Assembly (NCBI GenBank): GCA_044337515.1
Contig: JBIINK010000009.1
Span: 1-64,000, forward strand
DNA length: 64,000 nt
Reading direction: 5' to 3'
DNA from: CAJBVG01 sp044337515
GTDB lineage: Bacteria > Bacteroidota > Bacteroidia > Sphingobacteriales > Sphingobacteriaceae
The notes under the pieces were generated by a model. That model searched no databases, had not been told where the DNA came from, and saw nothing but the letters and a program-made list of their open reading frames with translations. Shown here piece after piece: positions 1-9,011 of this stretch. The position numbers and the translations under genes were made by a program. Every line of letters starts with the position of its first letter. Within the stretch, counting starts at the first letter, position 1.

Positions 1-2
1 AA

Positions 3-413
3 GCAAAGTTTAACGATTTTAACCATGCTAACTTAACCGACTTTGAAGATTCGGGGTTTGTAAGTTTTGATTTTGTTAATGGCGGTATGGGTTCTCTTAA
101 TTATTCTACTTCTGTTTGGAATCAAAATCTAGAAAGCAGTATGACCATAATCGGCGAATATGGATCTGTTAAAATTGGCGGTCAGTATATGGATAAGGTA
201 GAATACTGCCATATAAAAGATTATACATTGCCAGAGCTAGCACCAACTAACCCAGGTAACGATTACGGAGCTTACAAAGGGTCTGCACAAAATCACAATT
301 ATGTTATTGAAAATGTAATCAATGTATTAAACGGCGACCATACCATTACTACTAATGCAATGGAAGGAATGAAAGTAGTAGATATTATTGAACGTATTTA
401 CAAACTCAAATAA
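3..413 (+). CDS. Gfo/Idh/MocA-family oxidoreductase, C-terminal part (5' truncated by window edge)
   Basis: The reading frame is open from base 3, so the gene begins before the window and only about 136 C-terminal residues are visible. They match the C-terminal alpha/beta domain of NAD(P)-dependent sugar dehydrogenases of the Gfo/Idh/MocA family: a beta-sheet stretch (SFDFVNGGMGSLNYSTSVW), a segment like IIGEYGSVKIGG, and a final helix of the type NAMEGMKVVDIIERIY. The Rossmann domain is not in view, so the substrate cannot be told. Its position just before heptose and capsule genes suggests nucleotide-sugar metabolism, for example a WlbA-like 3-dehydrogenase; that is inference. The internal ATG at 87 lies inside the domain and is not the true start. 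Confidence 0.7.
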   Translation, partial: AKFNDFNHANLTDFEDSGFVSFDFVNGGMGSLNYSTSVWNQNLESSMTIIGEYGSVKIGGQYMDKVEYCHIKDYTLPELAPTNPGNDYGAYKGSAQNHNYVIENVINVLNGDHTITTNAMEGMKVVDIIERIYKLK

Positions 414-461
414 ATGCCAAATAGTTCAACCTATTTTATAAATTAGTATTTCATTCGCTAT

Positions 462-1418
462 ATGGAATTTAAAAAACCATTATCTGAACTTAATATATTA
501 GTCATTGGTGATGTAATGATTGACCATTACATGAAAGGGAAATTTGAACGAATTTCGCCTGAAGCACCTGTGCCCATTGTTGATGTTATTTCTGAACTGA
601 CCACTCCTGGTGGTGCAGGAAATGTAATTGAGAATTTAATTTCATACGGTGTTGTCCCATCTATTCTAAGTGTTGTTGGAAACGATGCTTCCGGTGAGGA
701 GCTAATTAACATTTTCAAAAATGTTGGAATCCCAACCGATGGAATATTTATGGAAGAGGATCGATTAACCAGCAAAAAATCTAGAGTAATGGTAGCTGCT
801 CATCAAATGATTCGTATCGATAAAGAAACAAAAGCACCCATTAATACAACATCGCAAGAGAAAATCATAAACTACTTAGAATCGGTAATATCGAACATCG
901 ATATTTTATTAATATCAGATTATGCTAAAGGGGTTTTAACTGATGAGTTGTTATCGCAAATATTCAATATTGCTAATCAGCATAAAGTATTGAGCATAGT
1001 AGATCCTAAAGGGAAAAATTATGCCAAATACAAAGGGGCAAGTATAATCAAGCCTAATAAAAAAGAAGCAATTGAAGCATCAGGAATAGCAATAAATAAT
1101 AGAGCAGACTTAGAACGTGCTGCTACTTATTTAAAAGAACTAACACAATGTAATGCACTTGTAGTAACACTTTCTGAAGAAGGCTTAGCCATTTTTGGTG
1201 ATGAAACCATCTACCTTCCAACTAAAGCAACAGAAGTTTTTGATGTTACAGGAGCGGGCGATACCGTATTAGCAACTATTGGTACTGGTTTAGCCGCAGG
1301 CTTGAGCTTAAAAGATTCTTGTATTTTAGCCAACCATGCAGCAGCCATAGTTATTGCAAAAGTGGGCAGTGCAACTGCAAAAATGAACGAGGTATTAGAA
1401 CACATTCAACAAAACTAA
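462..1418 (+). CDS. rfaE1: D-glycero-beta-D-manno-heptose-7-phosphate kinase (PfkB family)
   Basis: A 318-residue PfkB/ribokinase-fold kinase expected to phosphorylate heptose 7-phosphate at C1 in ADP-heptose synthesis in the cytosol. An N-terminal GDVMIDHY stretch, a glycine-rich PGGAGNV (residues about 49-55) and the anion-hole/catalytic motif DVTGAGDT (about 261-268) fit the HldE/RfaE N-terminal domain. The adenylyltransferase domain of bifunctional HldE is absent, so this is the kinase-only form, HldA/RfaE1. The next gene is gmhA, one base after the stop, which supports the heptose assignment. A related PfkB sugar kinase is the main alternative. Confidence 0.85.
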   Translation: MEFKKPLSELNILVIGDVMIDHYMKGKFERISPEAPVPIVDVISELTTPGGAGNVIENLISYGVVPSILSVVGNDASGEELINIFKNVGIPTDGIFMEEDRLTSKKSRVMVAAHQMIRIDKETKAPINTTSQEKIINYLESVISNIDILLISDYAKGVLTDELLSQIFNIANQHKVLSIVDPKGKNYAKYKGASIIKPNKKEAIEASGIAINNRADLERAATYLKELTQCNALVVTLSEEGLAIFGDETIYLPTKATEVFDVTGAGDTVLATIGTGLAAGLSLKDSCILANHAAAIVIAKVGSATAKMNEVLEHIQQN

Positions 1419-1419
1419 C

Positions 1420-1986
1420 ATGTATAAACACTTAATCGAATCGGAGCTAATTTCACATCAACAAATTATTAATGAAGTGATTGTTTCTATGCAAACAGAT
1501 ATTAATGCTGCTTGTGAATTAGTGGTTAATACAATTAAATCTGGCAACAGAGTGTACTTATTTGGTAATGGCGGAAGCGCCGCTGATGCTCAACATATTG
1601 CAGCCGAATTTACAGGCAGGTTTGTTAAAGAACGTAGAGGATTGCCAGCTATGGCTCTAACTACTGATACCTCAGCTCTTACCGCTATCGGTAACGATTA
1701 CGGTTACGAACGTGTTTTTAGCCGCCAAGTAGAAGCTTTAGCCAACGAAGGAGACCTTTTAATAGGCATCTCAACCAGCGGAAATAGTCCAAATGTTCTT
1801 TTGGCCTTTGCCGAAGGTAAAAAAATTGGATGTAGTATTATAGCCCTAACTGGTCGTGATGGTGGTAAAATGAAATCAGAAGCAGATATTAATTTGGTAG
1901 TACCTAGCCAAATCACTGCCAGGATTCAAGAAATGCATATTCTCATCGGTCATATTCTATGTACCGCATTAGATACCCAATATTAA
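1420..1986 (+). CDS. gmhA: Phosphoheptose isomerase (sedoheptulose 7-phosphate isomerase)
   Basis: A 188-residue SIS-domain protein of normal GmhA length. It should convert sedoheptulose 7-phosphate to D-glycero-D-manno-heptose 7-phosphate, the first step of ADP-heptose synthesis. The phosphate-binding motif GNGGSAADAQH lies at residues 49-59, a second Ser/Thr-rich loop STSGNS at about 118-123, and a C-terminal QEMHILIGH helix carries the conserved Glu/His pair. It starts one base after the kinase stop, so the two are very likely co-transcribed. A GmhB phosphatase, adenylyltransferase and epimerase would also be needed and are not in this window. Confidence 0.92.
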   Translation: MYKHLIESELISHQQIINEVIVSMQTDINAACELVVNTIKSGNRVYLFGNGGSAADAQHIAAEFTGRFVKERRGLPAMALTTDTSALTAIGNDYGYERVFSRQVEALANEGDLLIGISTSGNSPNVLLAFAEGKKIGCSIIALTGRDGGKMKSEADINLVVPSQITARIQEMHILIGHILCTALDTQY

Positions 1987-2022
1987 ATTGATGTTAATTT
2001 TCAAAATATGTTAAATTTACTA

Positions 2023-2053
2023 TTGTTAGTACTAAAAAAGAGTAATATATTTA
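2023..2053 (+). promoter_or_regulatory. Candidate Bacteroidota-type promoter upstream of the capsule operon
   Basis: TTG at 2023-2025 and TATATTTA at 2046-2053, about 20 bases apart, approximate the Bacteroidota -33/-7 pattern (TTTG, about 19 bases, TAnnTTTG) with a mismatch at the last base of the -7 box. It lies in the only sizeable gap between gmhA and the next gene, and would start transcription about 50 bases before the regulator ATG at 2109. Confidence 0.4.
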
Positions 2054-2108
2054 CCCAATCTTCATCAGTTATGTAATTCTTATGTAACTGAGGGGGCGAA
2101 GCTATATC

Positions 2109-2639
2109 ATGTTAGGTACTCTCATTACATCTAAAACCCGAATAAAATTACTGCTGAAGTTCTTCTTAAATGCCAAGAATACAGGGTATTTGAAAAATCT
2201 TGAACAAGAATTCGAAGACAGTAGTAACGGTATTCGTTTAGAATTAAACAAATTCGAAGAAGCTGGGCTACTCAATTCTGAGTTAGTTGGGAATAAGAAA
2301 ATATTTAAAGCAAACGTTAAGCATCCACTATTTAAAGATATTCATAGTATTATTTTAAAATATACTGGAGTTGATCAAATTTTGGAAAACGTTATTGAGC
2401 GTTTAGGAAATGTAAATTATGTATATTTAGTGGGCAGTTTAGCTAAAGGCTTAGATGCTAAAGTAATAGACATTATATTGGTAGGCGATATCAATAAAGA
2501 ATATTTGCTCACCTTAATAGGGAAAGCAGAACCGATAATTGGCAAAAAAATAAAATACATATTATACCAACCAGAAGAATTTGCGACTCATGAGCAAGAA
2601 ATATTAGCTGAAGAACATCTGCTCATATGGAGTAAGTAA
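2109..2639 (+). CDS. Winged-helix protein with degenerate nucleotidyltransferase domain, probable operon regulator
   Basis: A 176-residue protein. Residues about 1-80 read as a winged helix-turn-helix (SKTRIKLLLKFFLNAKNTGYLKNL, then a recognition-helix-like SNGIRLELNKFEEAGLL and a wing with GNKKIFKAN). Residues about 95-170 resemble a minimal nucleotidyltransferase fold, with VYLVGSLAKG followed by DIILVGDI; the second acidic position expected of an active enzyme is not clear. Proteins of this layout are often found at the head of Bacteroidota polysaccharide loci. A G-rich stretch (AGGGGG) precedes the ATG by about 11 bases. A role in controlling the downstream locus is inferred from position. 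It cannot be excluded that it modifies a nucleotide or partner. Confidence 0.65.
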   Translation: MLGTLITSKTRIKLLLKFFLNAKNTGYLKNLEQEFEDSSNGIRLELNKFEEAGLLNSELVGNKKIFKANVKHPLFKDIHSIILKYTGVDQILENVIERLGNVNYVYLVGSLAKGLDAKVIDIILVGDINKEYLLTLIGKAEPIIGKKIKYILYQPEEFATHEQEILAEEHLLIWSK

Positions 2640-2681
2640 AATATAGTTTTAAAAAGTATTCATCAACCTTAATCTTTAAAA

Positions 2682-5468
2682 ATGATATTAAGTATTTCAA
2701 ACACCAAAAGAATAGTCTTACTATTTTCCATTTTCCATTTTCTATTTTCCATTCAAGCAATAGCTCAAGTTCCTGCTGGAATTGATCCAAATAACTTAAA
2801 CACTGTAAAAGTAGATGAGCTAACTGATGCGCAAATAATGGATATTCTCAAACAAGGGCAAGCGGCTGGTTTATCTGTAGATCAAGCTGCTCAAATGGCT
2901 ATAAAAAAAGGATTGAATCCTAATGAGGTTAATAAGTTTAATGCAAGGGTGGCTAAATTGCAAAGTTCAGCTCCGAGTCTAGATCCATTAACTACTCCAG
3001 AACTTAAAGAATCAGAAAATATTGTAATTCAAAAAAACGAAAAAAATGCCACAGATTCTAAATACGTAGTGGGCAAAGCGGTAAATGAAATACCCTCAAC
3101 TTTAACATTAACTCAAAAGGGTGAATCTCAACCTGATAATATATCAGGAATTTATGGTCAAAGTTACTTCAGAGAAGGGGATATTAAAATATTTAACCGA
3201 TCTACCGATTCTAAAGCGCCTGGCAATTATACGATAGGCATCGGAGATGAATTTGGTATTTCTGTTTTTGGTTATTCGTTTTATAATGAAGTATTAAAAG
3301 TAGATGCCCGCGGCGCCATTAACCCAAGTAATATGGGCCCAGTCTTTGTAAAGGGCTTGAGTTTCGATAAAGCCAAAGGCTTAATAAAAGCTAAAATGGG
3401 TCAAAGCTATGATTTAAATAATAATAAGGTAGAAATTACATTAGCGTATTCACGAAACATTACTGTTAATATAGTTGGGGAAGTAATCAAGCCAGGTTCT
3501 TATAATTTCCCGGCCATCAATACTGCTTTTAATGCTTTAATATTAGCAGGAGGTCCTTCAGATATTGGAACCTTACGCAATATTCAAATTAAGCGTGCGG
3601 GTAAAATAGTTAAAACATTAGATGCTTATGCTTTTTTAAATAACGCTAATGCCAATCAAGATTTTTTCTTAGAAGAAAACGATTATATAGTAGTTGGAAG
3701 TTCGCAAAAAGTAGTGAGCATTAAAGGTGAAGTGAAACGCCAAGCCAGTTATGAATTATTAACCAGCGAAAATTTAAGCGAAGTATTGAAATACGCAGGT
3801 GGATTTACAGCTAATGCTTATACTAAATATATACAAGTAAAACGCATCAGCAATACTGAAATTAAATTAATAGATGTGAATGTTGATTCGTTACAAAAAA
3901 ACAAAAAAGATTTTGTTTTATTGAATGGCGATGATGTGGTTGTTAGGGCTTCTTTAAATGAAATACTAAATAAAATTAGCATTAGTGGTTCAGTAAATTT
4001 TGCAGGCACTTATAATTTAGTTGCTGGTGATAATATTACCAGCTTGCTTAAAAAAGCTGGTGGCTTAAAATTGGAAAGTAATGCCGAAATTGCTTATTTA
4101 GTGCGAACGCTCGCTAATAAAACAAAAGTGTATTACCATCTTAATTTAAGTGACATAATTGCAAATCCCAATTCTACTCAAAACATGGTTTTACAAGCAT
4201 TAGACGAAGTCACAATATATTCAACCAAAGATTTTATTGATTTCTTTAATATAACTGTTTCGGGTGCTGTGAGAAAACCAGGCACTTTTGAATTTGTTTC
4301 TGGTATTACTTTACGCGATGCGATATTGAATGCGGGCGGATTAAAAAATGAAAGTATAGTTGATAACGCTTATTTAATTAGAACTAAAGCTGATTTAACC
4401 AAAGAGTATATTCGCATTTCTTTAGTAGATATTATGGACAGCAGTAGTAAAAACAACCGTGTGTTGGAACCATTAGATGCTGTGGTTGTATATAATAAAG
4501 CCGATTATATAGATGCTTTTACGATACAAACTTTTGGAGCCTTACGTAAACCAGGGACATTTGAATTTGTACCAGGAATAACACTAGGTGATGCTTTGCA
4601 AAACTCAGGGGGCTTAACCTTAGATGCCAGTAATTTAAGAATTGAAATTACACGTTTATCGATGTTTGAGCCAGGTTATAAAGTTGGCAATGAAATGCGC
4701 GTCACGGTACAAAGAATACAATTAAATGATAAGCAAAATGTACTTAGTGATGCGGATGCTAAATTAGTATTACAGCCTTATGATCAAATATTTGTGCGCA
4801 GCATTCCAAATTATGAAATGCCAAAAATTGTAGAAATTACAGGTGAAGTAAAGTACCCAGGAAAATATACTCTACTAAAAAAGGATGAAAAAATAGCAAG
4901 TATAATAAAACGTGCAGGTGGTTTAACAAATTATGCTTTCCCAGAAGCAGCTACTTTTTACCGCCCCAATTTACCAGGTAATTATATAGTAATTAAGCTA
5001 AATAAAGCAATTAAATATGGATGGAACCGTAATAATTATTTATTAAAAGATGGTGATGTGTTAAATGTGCCAATGACAATAGATTTGGTAAGCATAAAGG
5101 GCTATGCACTTAATTATGCAGACATCAATAAAGTTACGCAAGTAAATGGGCCATATTTAAATGGTCGTCGTGCAGGGTTTTATATTCGCAATTATGGTGC
5201 TGGGTTTTCAGATAATGCATGGCGCAGAAAAACCTATGTTATACAACCCAATGCTAAAATTAATAGGACGATAAATTTATTAGTTTTTAAAATTTATCCA
5301 AAAGTAACAAAGGGCTCTACAATATTTGTAGTTGAAAAAGTAAAGAAAGAAAAAGAATTGAAAAAAGAAAATGAGCCATTCAATTGGAATAAATTTGTGG
5401 AGAACACTACTCTAAAAGTAACAGGCTTAACCACATTCTTTATTCTATTAAATCAAATAAAATTATAA
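2682..5468 (+). CDS. Wza-like polysaccharide export protein with six or seven SLBB repeats
   Basis: A 928-residue outer-membrane polysaccharide exporter. A hydrophobic signal peptide ends near residue 29 (AIAQ); there is no lipobox, unlike E. coli Wza. The Poly_export domain starts near residue 177 (NYTIGIGDEFGISVFGY). SLBB-type units follow at about 262, 345, 432, 524, 615 and 717, each opening with a G-x-V-x-x-P/A-G motif and containing an AGG turn, plus a weaker unit near 803. The C-terminus (TTFFILLNQIKL) is hydrophobic. With seven units at roughly 90-residue spacing, it is much longer than Wza and of the kind common in Bacteroidota. The chain-length gene follows after two bases. The signal-peptide codons contain a heptamer repeat (see 2723). 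Confidence 0.88.
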   Translation: MILSISNTKRIVLLFSIFHFLFSIQAIAQVPAGIDPNNLNTVKVDELTDAQIMDILKQGQAAGLSVDQAAQMAIKKGLNPNEVNKFNARVAKLQSSAPSLDPLTTPELKESENIVIQKNEKNATDSKYVVGKAVNEIPSTLTLTQKGESQPDNISGIYGQSYFREGDIKIFNRSTDSKAPGNYTIGIGDEFGISVFGYSFYNEVLKVDARGAINPSNMGPVFVKGLSFDKAKGLIKAKMGQSYDLNNNKVEITLAYSRNITVNIVGEVIKPGSYNFPAINTAFNALILAGGPSDIGTLRNIQIKRAGKIVKTLDAYAFLNNANANQDFFLEENDYIVVGSSQKVVSIKGEVKRQASYELLTSENLSEVLKYAGGFTANAYTKYIQVKRISNTEIKLIDVNVDSLQKNKKDFVLLNGDDVVVRASLNEILNKISISGSVNFAGTYNLVAGDNITSLLKKAGGLKLESNAEIAYLVRTLANKTKVYYHLNLSDIIANPNSTQNMVLQALDEVTIYSTKDFIDFFNITVSGAVRKPGTFEFVSGITLRDAILNAGGLKNESIVDNAYLIRTKADLTKEYIRISLVDIMDSSSKNNRVLEPLDAVVVYNKADYIDAFTIQTFGALRKPGTFEFVPGITLGDALQNSGGLTLDASNLRIEITRLSMFEPGYKVGNEMRVTVQRIQLNDKQNVLSDADAKLVLQPYDQIFVRSIPNYEMPKIVEITGEVKYPGKYTLLKKDEKIASIIKRAGGLTNYAFPEAATFYRPNLPGNYIVIKLNKAIKYGWNRNNYLLKDGDVLNVPMTIDLVSIKGYALNYADINKVTQVNGPYLNGRRAGFYIRNYGAGFSDNAWRRKTYVIQPNAKINRTINLLVFKIYPKVTKGSTIFVVEKVKKEKELKKENEPFNWNKFVENTTLKVTGLTTFFILLNQIKL
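2723..2750 (+). repeat. Heptanucleotide tandem repeat inside a signal-peptide coding region
   Basis: Four consecutive 7-base units (ATTTTCC, ATTTTCC, ATTTTCT, ATTTTCC), followed by a partial ATT, lie within the hydrophobic core of the exporter's signal peptide. A 7-base unit is not a multiple of three, so gain or loss of one copy would shift the frame of the exporter gene. Confidence 0.85.
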
Positions 5469-5470
5469 AA

Positions 5471-6523
5471 ATGAAGAATAAATCTGAAGACGAAATTTCT
5501 TTGAAAGAGCTTATTCAAAAAGTAGGAGAATGGGTAGTATATATTAAAAGCAAGTGGAAAATTACTTTTTTAGCCGGAATATTTGGGGGATTACTAGGCT
5601 TTGGTTATGCATATATAAATAAACCTATTTACACCGCTAATTTGACTTTTGCATTTTATGAAAAAGATGGTAAAGGTGGTTTGGGTAGCATAGCTTCGCA
5701 GTTTGGTTTAGAAGGCTTAGGTGGTGCAAGTGACGGAGGTGTCTTTTCGGGATATAATATGCTAGAATTGCTAAAGTCGCGCTTCTTGATCGAGAGCACC
5801 CTGCTTAGTAAAGTAAATATAAATGGCAAAGAAGAACTGCTGGTTAATCGTTACATTACGTTCAATAAATTAGATAAAAAGTGGGCAAAAGATTCAGTGT
5901 TAAAAGGCGTAAATTTTGAAGATAATGACAGGTCTGATTTTACAGAACAGCAAAATTATTGTTTGCGTATAGTATCTAAAAAAGTATTAAACGAAAATTT
6001 AGTGGTAAGTAAAATTGAAAAAAAAGTTGACATCGTTAGCATCAATGTGCAATCTAAAGATCAGCTTTTTGCTAAATTTTTTGCGGAAAACTTAGCAAAA
6101 ACGGTTACCGATTTTTATATCGAAACCAAAACATCTAAATCTAGGAAAGATTGTGATATACTACAAAAAAGAGTCGATTCAGTAACATTAGAATTGAATA
6201 CTGCTATGAGTGGTAGAGCAAAAGAGTTAGACCAAAATTTTGGTATAATTCGTCAGCAAGCTGCAGTGCCAAGGTTAAAAAATGAAATGAAAGTGCAAAT
6301 GCTATCTGCCTTATATGCCGAGTTGGTTAAAAATTTAGAATTTTCAAAATTATCATTAATGCGTGAAGCGCCCCTGATTCAAATAATTGATAGGCCAATT
6401 TTGCCGTTAGAATTTACAAAAATTAAAAATAGTAAGGCCATTTTGATTGGAGCATTTTTATTTAGTTTTCTAACTGTGATAGTTTTGGTTGGAAAAAGAG
6501 AATTGAAGGGGTTATTTGATTAA
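5471..6523 (+). CDS. Wzz-type chain-length determinant / polysaccharide co-polymerase
   Basis: A 350-residue inner-membrane protein with the PCP topology: transmembrane segment 1 at about residues 34-53 (ITFLAGIFGGLLGFGYAYI), a periplasmic domain, and segment 2 at about 324-343 (AILIGAFLFSFLTVIVLVG). The start of the periplasmic part (KPIYTANLTFAF) is the usual Wzz pattern. There is no C-terminal BY-kinase domain, so this is Wzz-like rather than Wzc-like. It would set glycan chain length with the Wzy polymerase encoded at 20822 and abuts the exporter gene by two bases. The gap after it (6524-6785) has no recognisable gene. Confidence 0.82.
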   Translation: MKNKSEDEISLKELIQKVGEWVVYIKSKWKITFLAGIFGGLLGFGYAYINKPIYTANLTFAFYEKDGKGGLGSIASQFGLEGLGGASDGGVFSGYNMLELLKSRFLIESTLLSKVNINGKEELLVNRYITFNKLDKKWAKDSVLKGVNFEDNDRSDFTEQQNYCLRIVSKKVLNENLVVSKIEKKVDIVSINVQSKDQLFAKFFAENLAKTVTDFYIETKTSKSRKDCDILQKRVDSVTLELNTAMSGRAKELDQNFGIIRQQAAVPRLKNEMKVQMLSALYAELVKNLEFSKLSLMREAPLIQIIDRPILPLEFTKIKNSKAILIGAFLFSFLTVIVLVGKRELKGLFD

Positions 6524-6785
6524 TATGCTCCAGACCGACAAATGGTATTTATCAAAAAAACTATAAATTTTAAAGTGTCGTTTTAAATGTCTATGTCAAT
6601 AACATCTTTTCTTAAAATCTTCATAAATCAATTAAAATTATTAGGGGTGGTGCATGGTAATAGGACTGCTGTTACAATTTAGATGATTTATACAGAGAAT
6701 TATGAATTGAACGTACAGACTATTTTGGCGATAAAATACAAACGTCGAGTTGATTGATTAAATAAAAAAATAAAAAATAATACTA

Positions 6786-7796
6786 ATGAACTTAGAGAAT
6801 AAAACTATTTTAATTACTGGAGGCACAGGGTCTCTAGGGAAAGCTTTAACAAGTCATATATTTAAAAACTATCCTAATATAAAGAAGTTAATTATACTGT
6901 CTAGAGATGAGCAAAAACAATTTCAAATGGCTCAAGAGTTTCCAGAAAATGTTTTTCCTCAAATCCGTTTTTTATTGGGTGATGTTAGAGATGAACAACG
7001 ATTAATTAGAGCTTTTCAAGGGGTTGATATTGTGATTCATGCAGCTGCAATGAAGCATGTACATTTGGCAGAATATAATCCAGATGAATGCATTAAAACT
7101 AATATTGGTGGAGCTCAAAACGTAATTCATGCAGCGTTACAGACTTCCGTAGTAAATGTTGTCGCATTGTCTACAGACAAAGCTTGTGCGCCTATAAATT
7201 TATATGGTGCTACTAAATTAACTTCTGATAAACTATTTGTTGCTGCTAATAATATTAAAGGAGCTAATCCTATTAAATTTTCAGTAGTGCGTTATGGAAA
7301 TGTTATGGGATCAAATGGATCTGTAATACCCTTTTTTATTAGGAAAAAAAATGAAGGGAAGCTACCTATTACTGATCCTGCAATGACTCGTTTTAATATT
7401 TCACTACAAGGTGGAGTGGATATGGTTATGCATGCTATGGAACATGCTTGGGGAGGTGAAATTTTCATACCCAAAATTCCATCTTATAGAATTACGGATG
7501 TAGCCACTGCAGTAGCACCAGAATGCGTGCAAGTTATCGTTGGTATTCGTCCTGGTGAAAAAATCCATGAAGAAATGATAACATCTTCGGATTCTTTTCA
7601 TACTTATGATTTAGGTAAATATTACACTATTATCCCATCTGTACCTAATTTTAATATTAATGAATACGTTGAAGCATTTTCTGCTCAAAAAGTAGTCGAA
7701 GGTTTTAATTATGATTCTGGTTCAAATAAGGAATGGGAGACAATTGAAAGTTTAAAAGCGCTTATCAAAAAACACGTAGACTCAAATTTCGAATAA
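6786..7796 (+). CDS. pseB: UDP-N-acetylglucosamine 4,6-dehydratase (inverting), PseB
   Basis: A 336-residue extended SDR enzyme expected to make UDP-2-acetamido-2,6-dideoxy-beta-L-arabino-hexos-4-ulose, the first step to pseudaminic acid. The nucleotide-binding motif GGTGSLG is at residues 12-18, the active-site STDKA at about 129-133, and an intact YGATK (Tyr140, Lys144). The soluble, roughly 335-residue size separates it from the membrane-anchored CapD/PglF relative at 35175. Its stop codon is immediately followed by the pseC start, giving a tightly packed nonulosonate sub-operon. Confidence 0.92.
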   Translation: MNLENKTILITGGTGSLGKALTSHIFKNYPNIKKLIILSRDEQKQFQMAQEFPENVFPQIRFLLGDVRDEQRLIRAFQGVDIVIHAAAMKHVHLAEYNPDECIKTNIGGAQNVIHAALQTSVVNVVALSTDKACAPINLYGATKLTSDKLFVAANNIKGANPIKFSVVRYGNVMGSNGSVIPFFIRKKNEGKLPITDPAMTRFNISLQGGVDMVMHAMEHAWGGEIFIPKIPSYRITDVATAVAPECVQVIVGIRPGEKIHEEMITSSDSFHTYDLGKYYTIIPSVPNFNINEYVEAFSAQKVVEGFNYDSGSNKEWETIESLKALIKKHVDSNFE

Positions 7797-9011
7797 ATGA
7801 ATAATGCTATTATCCCATACGGGAAACAAAATATCACAAAAGAAGATATTAATGCAGTAATTGAGACCTTACAATCTGATTTTCTTACGCAAGGTCCAAA
7901 AATTAAAGAATTTGAAGATCAATTTGCGCAGTATGTAGGAAGTAAATATGCAGTTGCAGTTTCTAATGGGACAGCTGCTTTACATTTGTGTGCAATGGCT
8001 TTAAATGTAAAACCTGGCCATAAAGTTATAACTACACCTATAACATTTGCAGCCTCTTCTAATTGTATTAAGTATTGTGGTGGGGATGTTGTATTTGTCG
8101 ATATTGACCCTGAAACTTTTTTGATGGACATTAATAAAGTTAGAGAGTTGTTAGAGAATTCACCTATAGGTACTTATAAAGGGATTGTACCAGTAGATTT
8201 TGGAGGACGACCAGTTAATCTTGAAGAATTCCATTCTTTGGCTAAACAGTATAATCTTTGGATAATTGAAGATGCTTGTCACGCTCCTGGTGCTTTTTTT
8301 ATGGATTCAAAAGGTAATAAACAAAAATCCGGAAATGGTAATTTTGCTGAGTTAGCTATTTTTTCGTTTCATCCTGTTAAGCATATTGCCTCAGGGGAAG
8401 GAGGAATGATAACTACAAATGATGAGTCATTATATGAACGATTAAAAGTTCTAAGAACACATGGCATTACTAGGTCAGCAAATGATTTTAAAAATACAAT
8501 ATTGGAAGCCGGTGGAAATGTTGGTGATACGAGTTACCCTGGATGGTATATGGAAATGCAAGAGTTAGGTTATAATTATAGGATAACGGATTTTCAATCG
8601 GCACTCGGACTAACTCAATTGGCTAGAGCAAAAGATGGATTAATTAAAAGAATAGAAATTGCTCAAAAATATGATAAGGCTTTTTTAAATAATTCCAAAA
8701 TCGTTTCACCTCAATTGCAATTAAACAACAAATATAAAGATCAGCACGCTTATCATTTGTATATAATTAAAGTTGAAAATAGATTAGGCTTATATAATTT
8801 TTTAAGAGAACGAAATATTTTTGCTCAAGTACATTACTATCCAACTCATCTTATGCCATACTATAAGAAATTTGGGTGGGAAGAAGGAGATATGCCTCAT
8901 TCGGAAAATTATTATTCGAAATGTTTGAGTCTACCGATGTACCCAACACTGACTAACGAAGAGCAAGAATTTGTTATAGCATCCATAAAATCATTTCTTG
9001 AAGTTGAATAA
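7797..9011 (+). CDS. pseC: UDP-4-amino-4,6-dideoxy-N-acetyl-L-altrosamine transaminase, PseC
   Basis: A 404-residue DegT/DnrJ/EryC1/StrS-family PLP aminotransferase. The PLP lysine is Lys195 in FHPVKHIASGEGG, with the upstream signature EDACHAPGA (about 158-166) and SNGTAALHL (about 56-64). Together with pseB in front of it, the natural reading is transamination of the 4-keto sugar at C4. It overlaps the next gene by 14 bases. Confidence 0.92.
   Translation: MNNAIIPYGKQNITKEDINAVIETLQSDFLTQGPKIKEFEDQFAQYVGSKYAVAVSNGTAALHLCAMALNVKPGHKVITTPITFAASSNCIKYCGGDVVFVDIDPETFLMDINKVRELLENSPIGTYKGIVPVDFGGRPVNLEEFHSLAKQYNLWIIEDACHAPGAFFMDSKGNKQKSGNGNFAELAIFSFHPVKHIASGEGGMITTNDESLYERLKVLRTHGITRSANDFKNTILEAGGNVGDTSYPGWYMEMQELGYNYRITDFQSALGLTQLARAKDGLIKRIEIAQKYDKAFLNNSKIVSPQLQLNNKYKDQHAYHLYIIKVENRLGLYNFLRERNIFAQVHYYPTHLMPYYKKFGWEEGDMPHSENYYSKCLSLPMYPTLTNEEQEFVIASIKSFLEVE

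Noticed and set aside
6524..6785. Possible short gene in the gap after the Wzz-like gene
   Set aside because: Only a 31-codon frame of no recognisable type and no start signal; nothing supportable seen.
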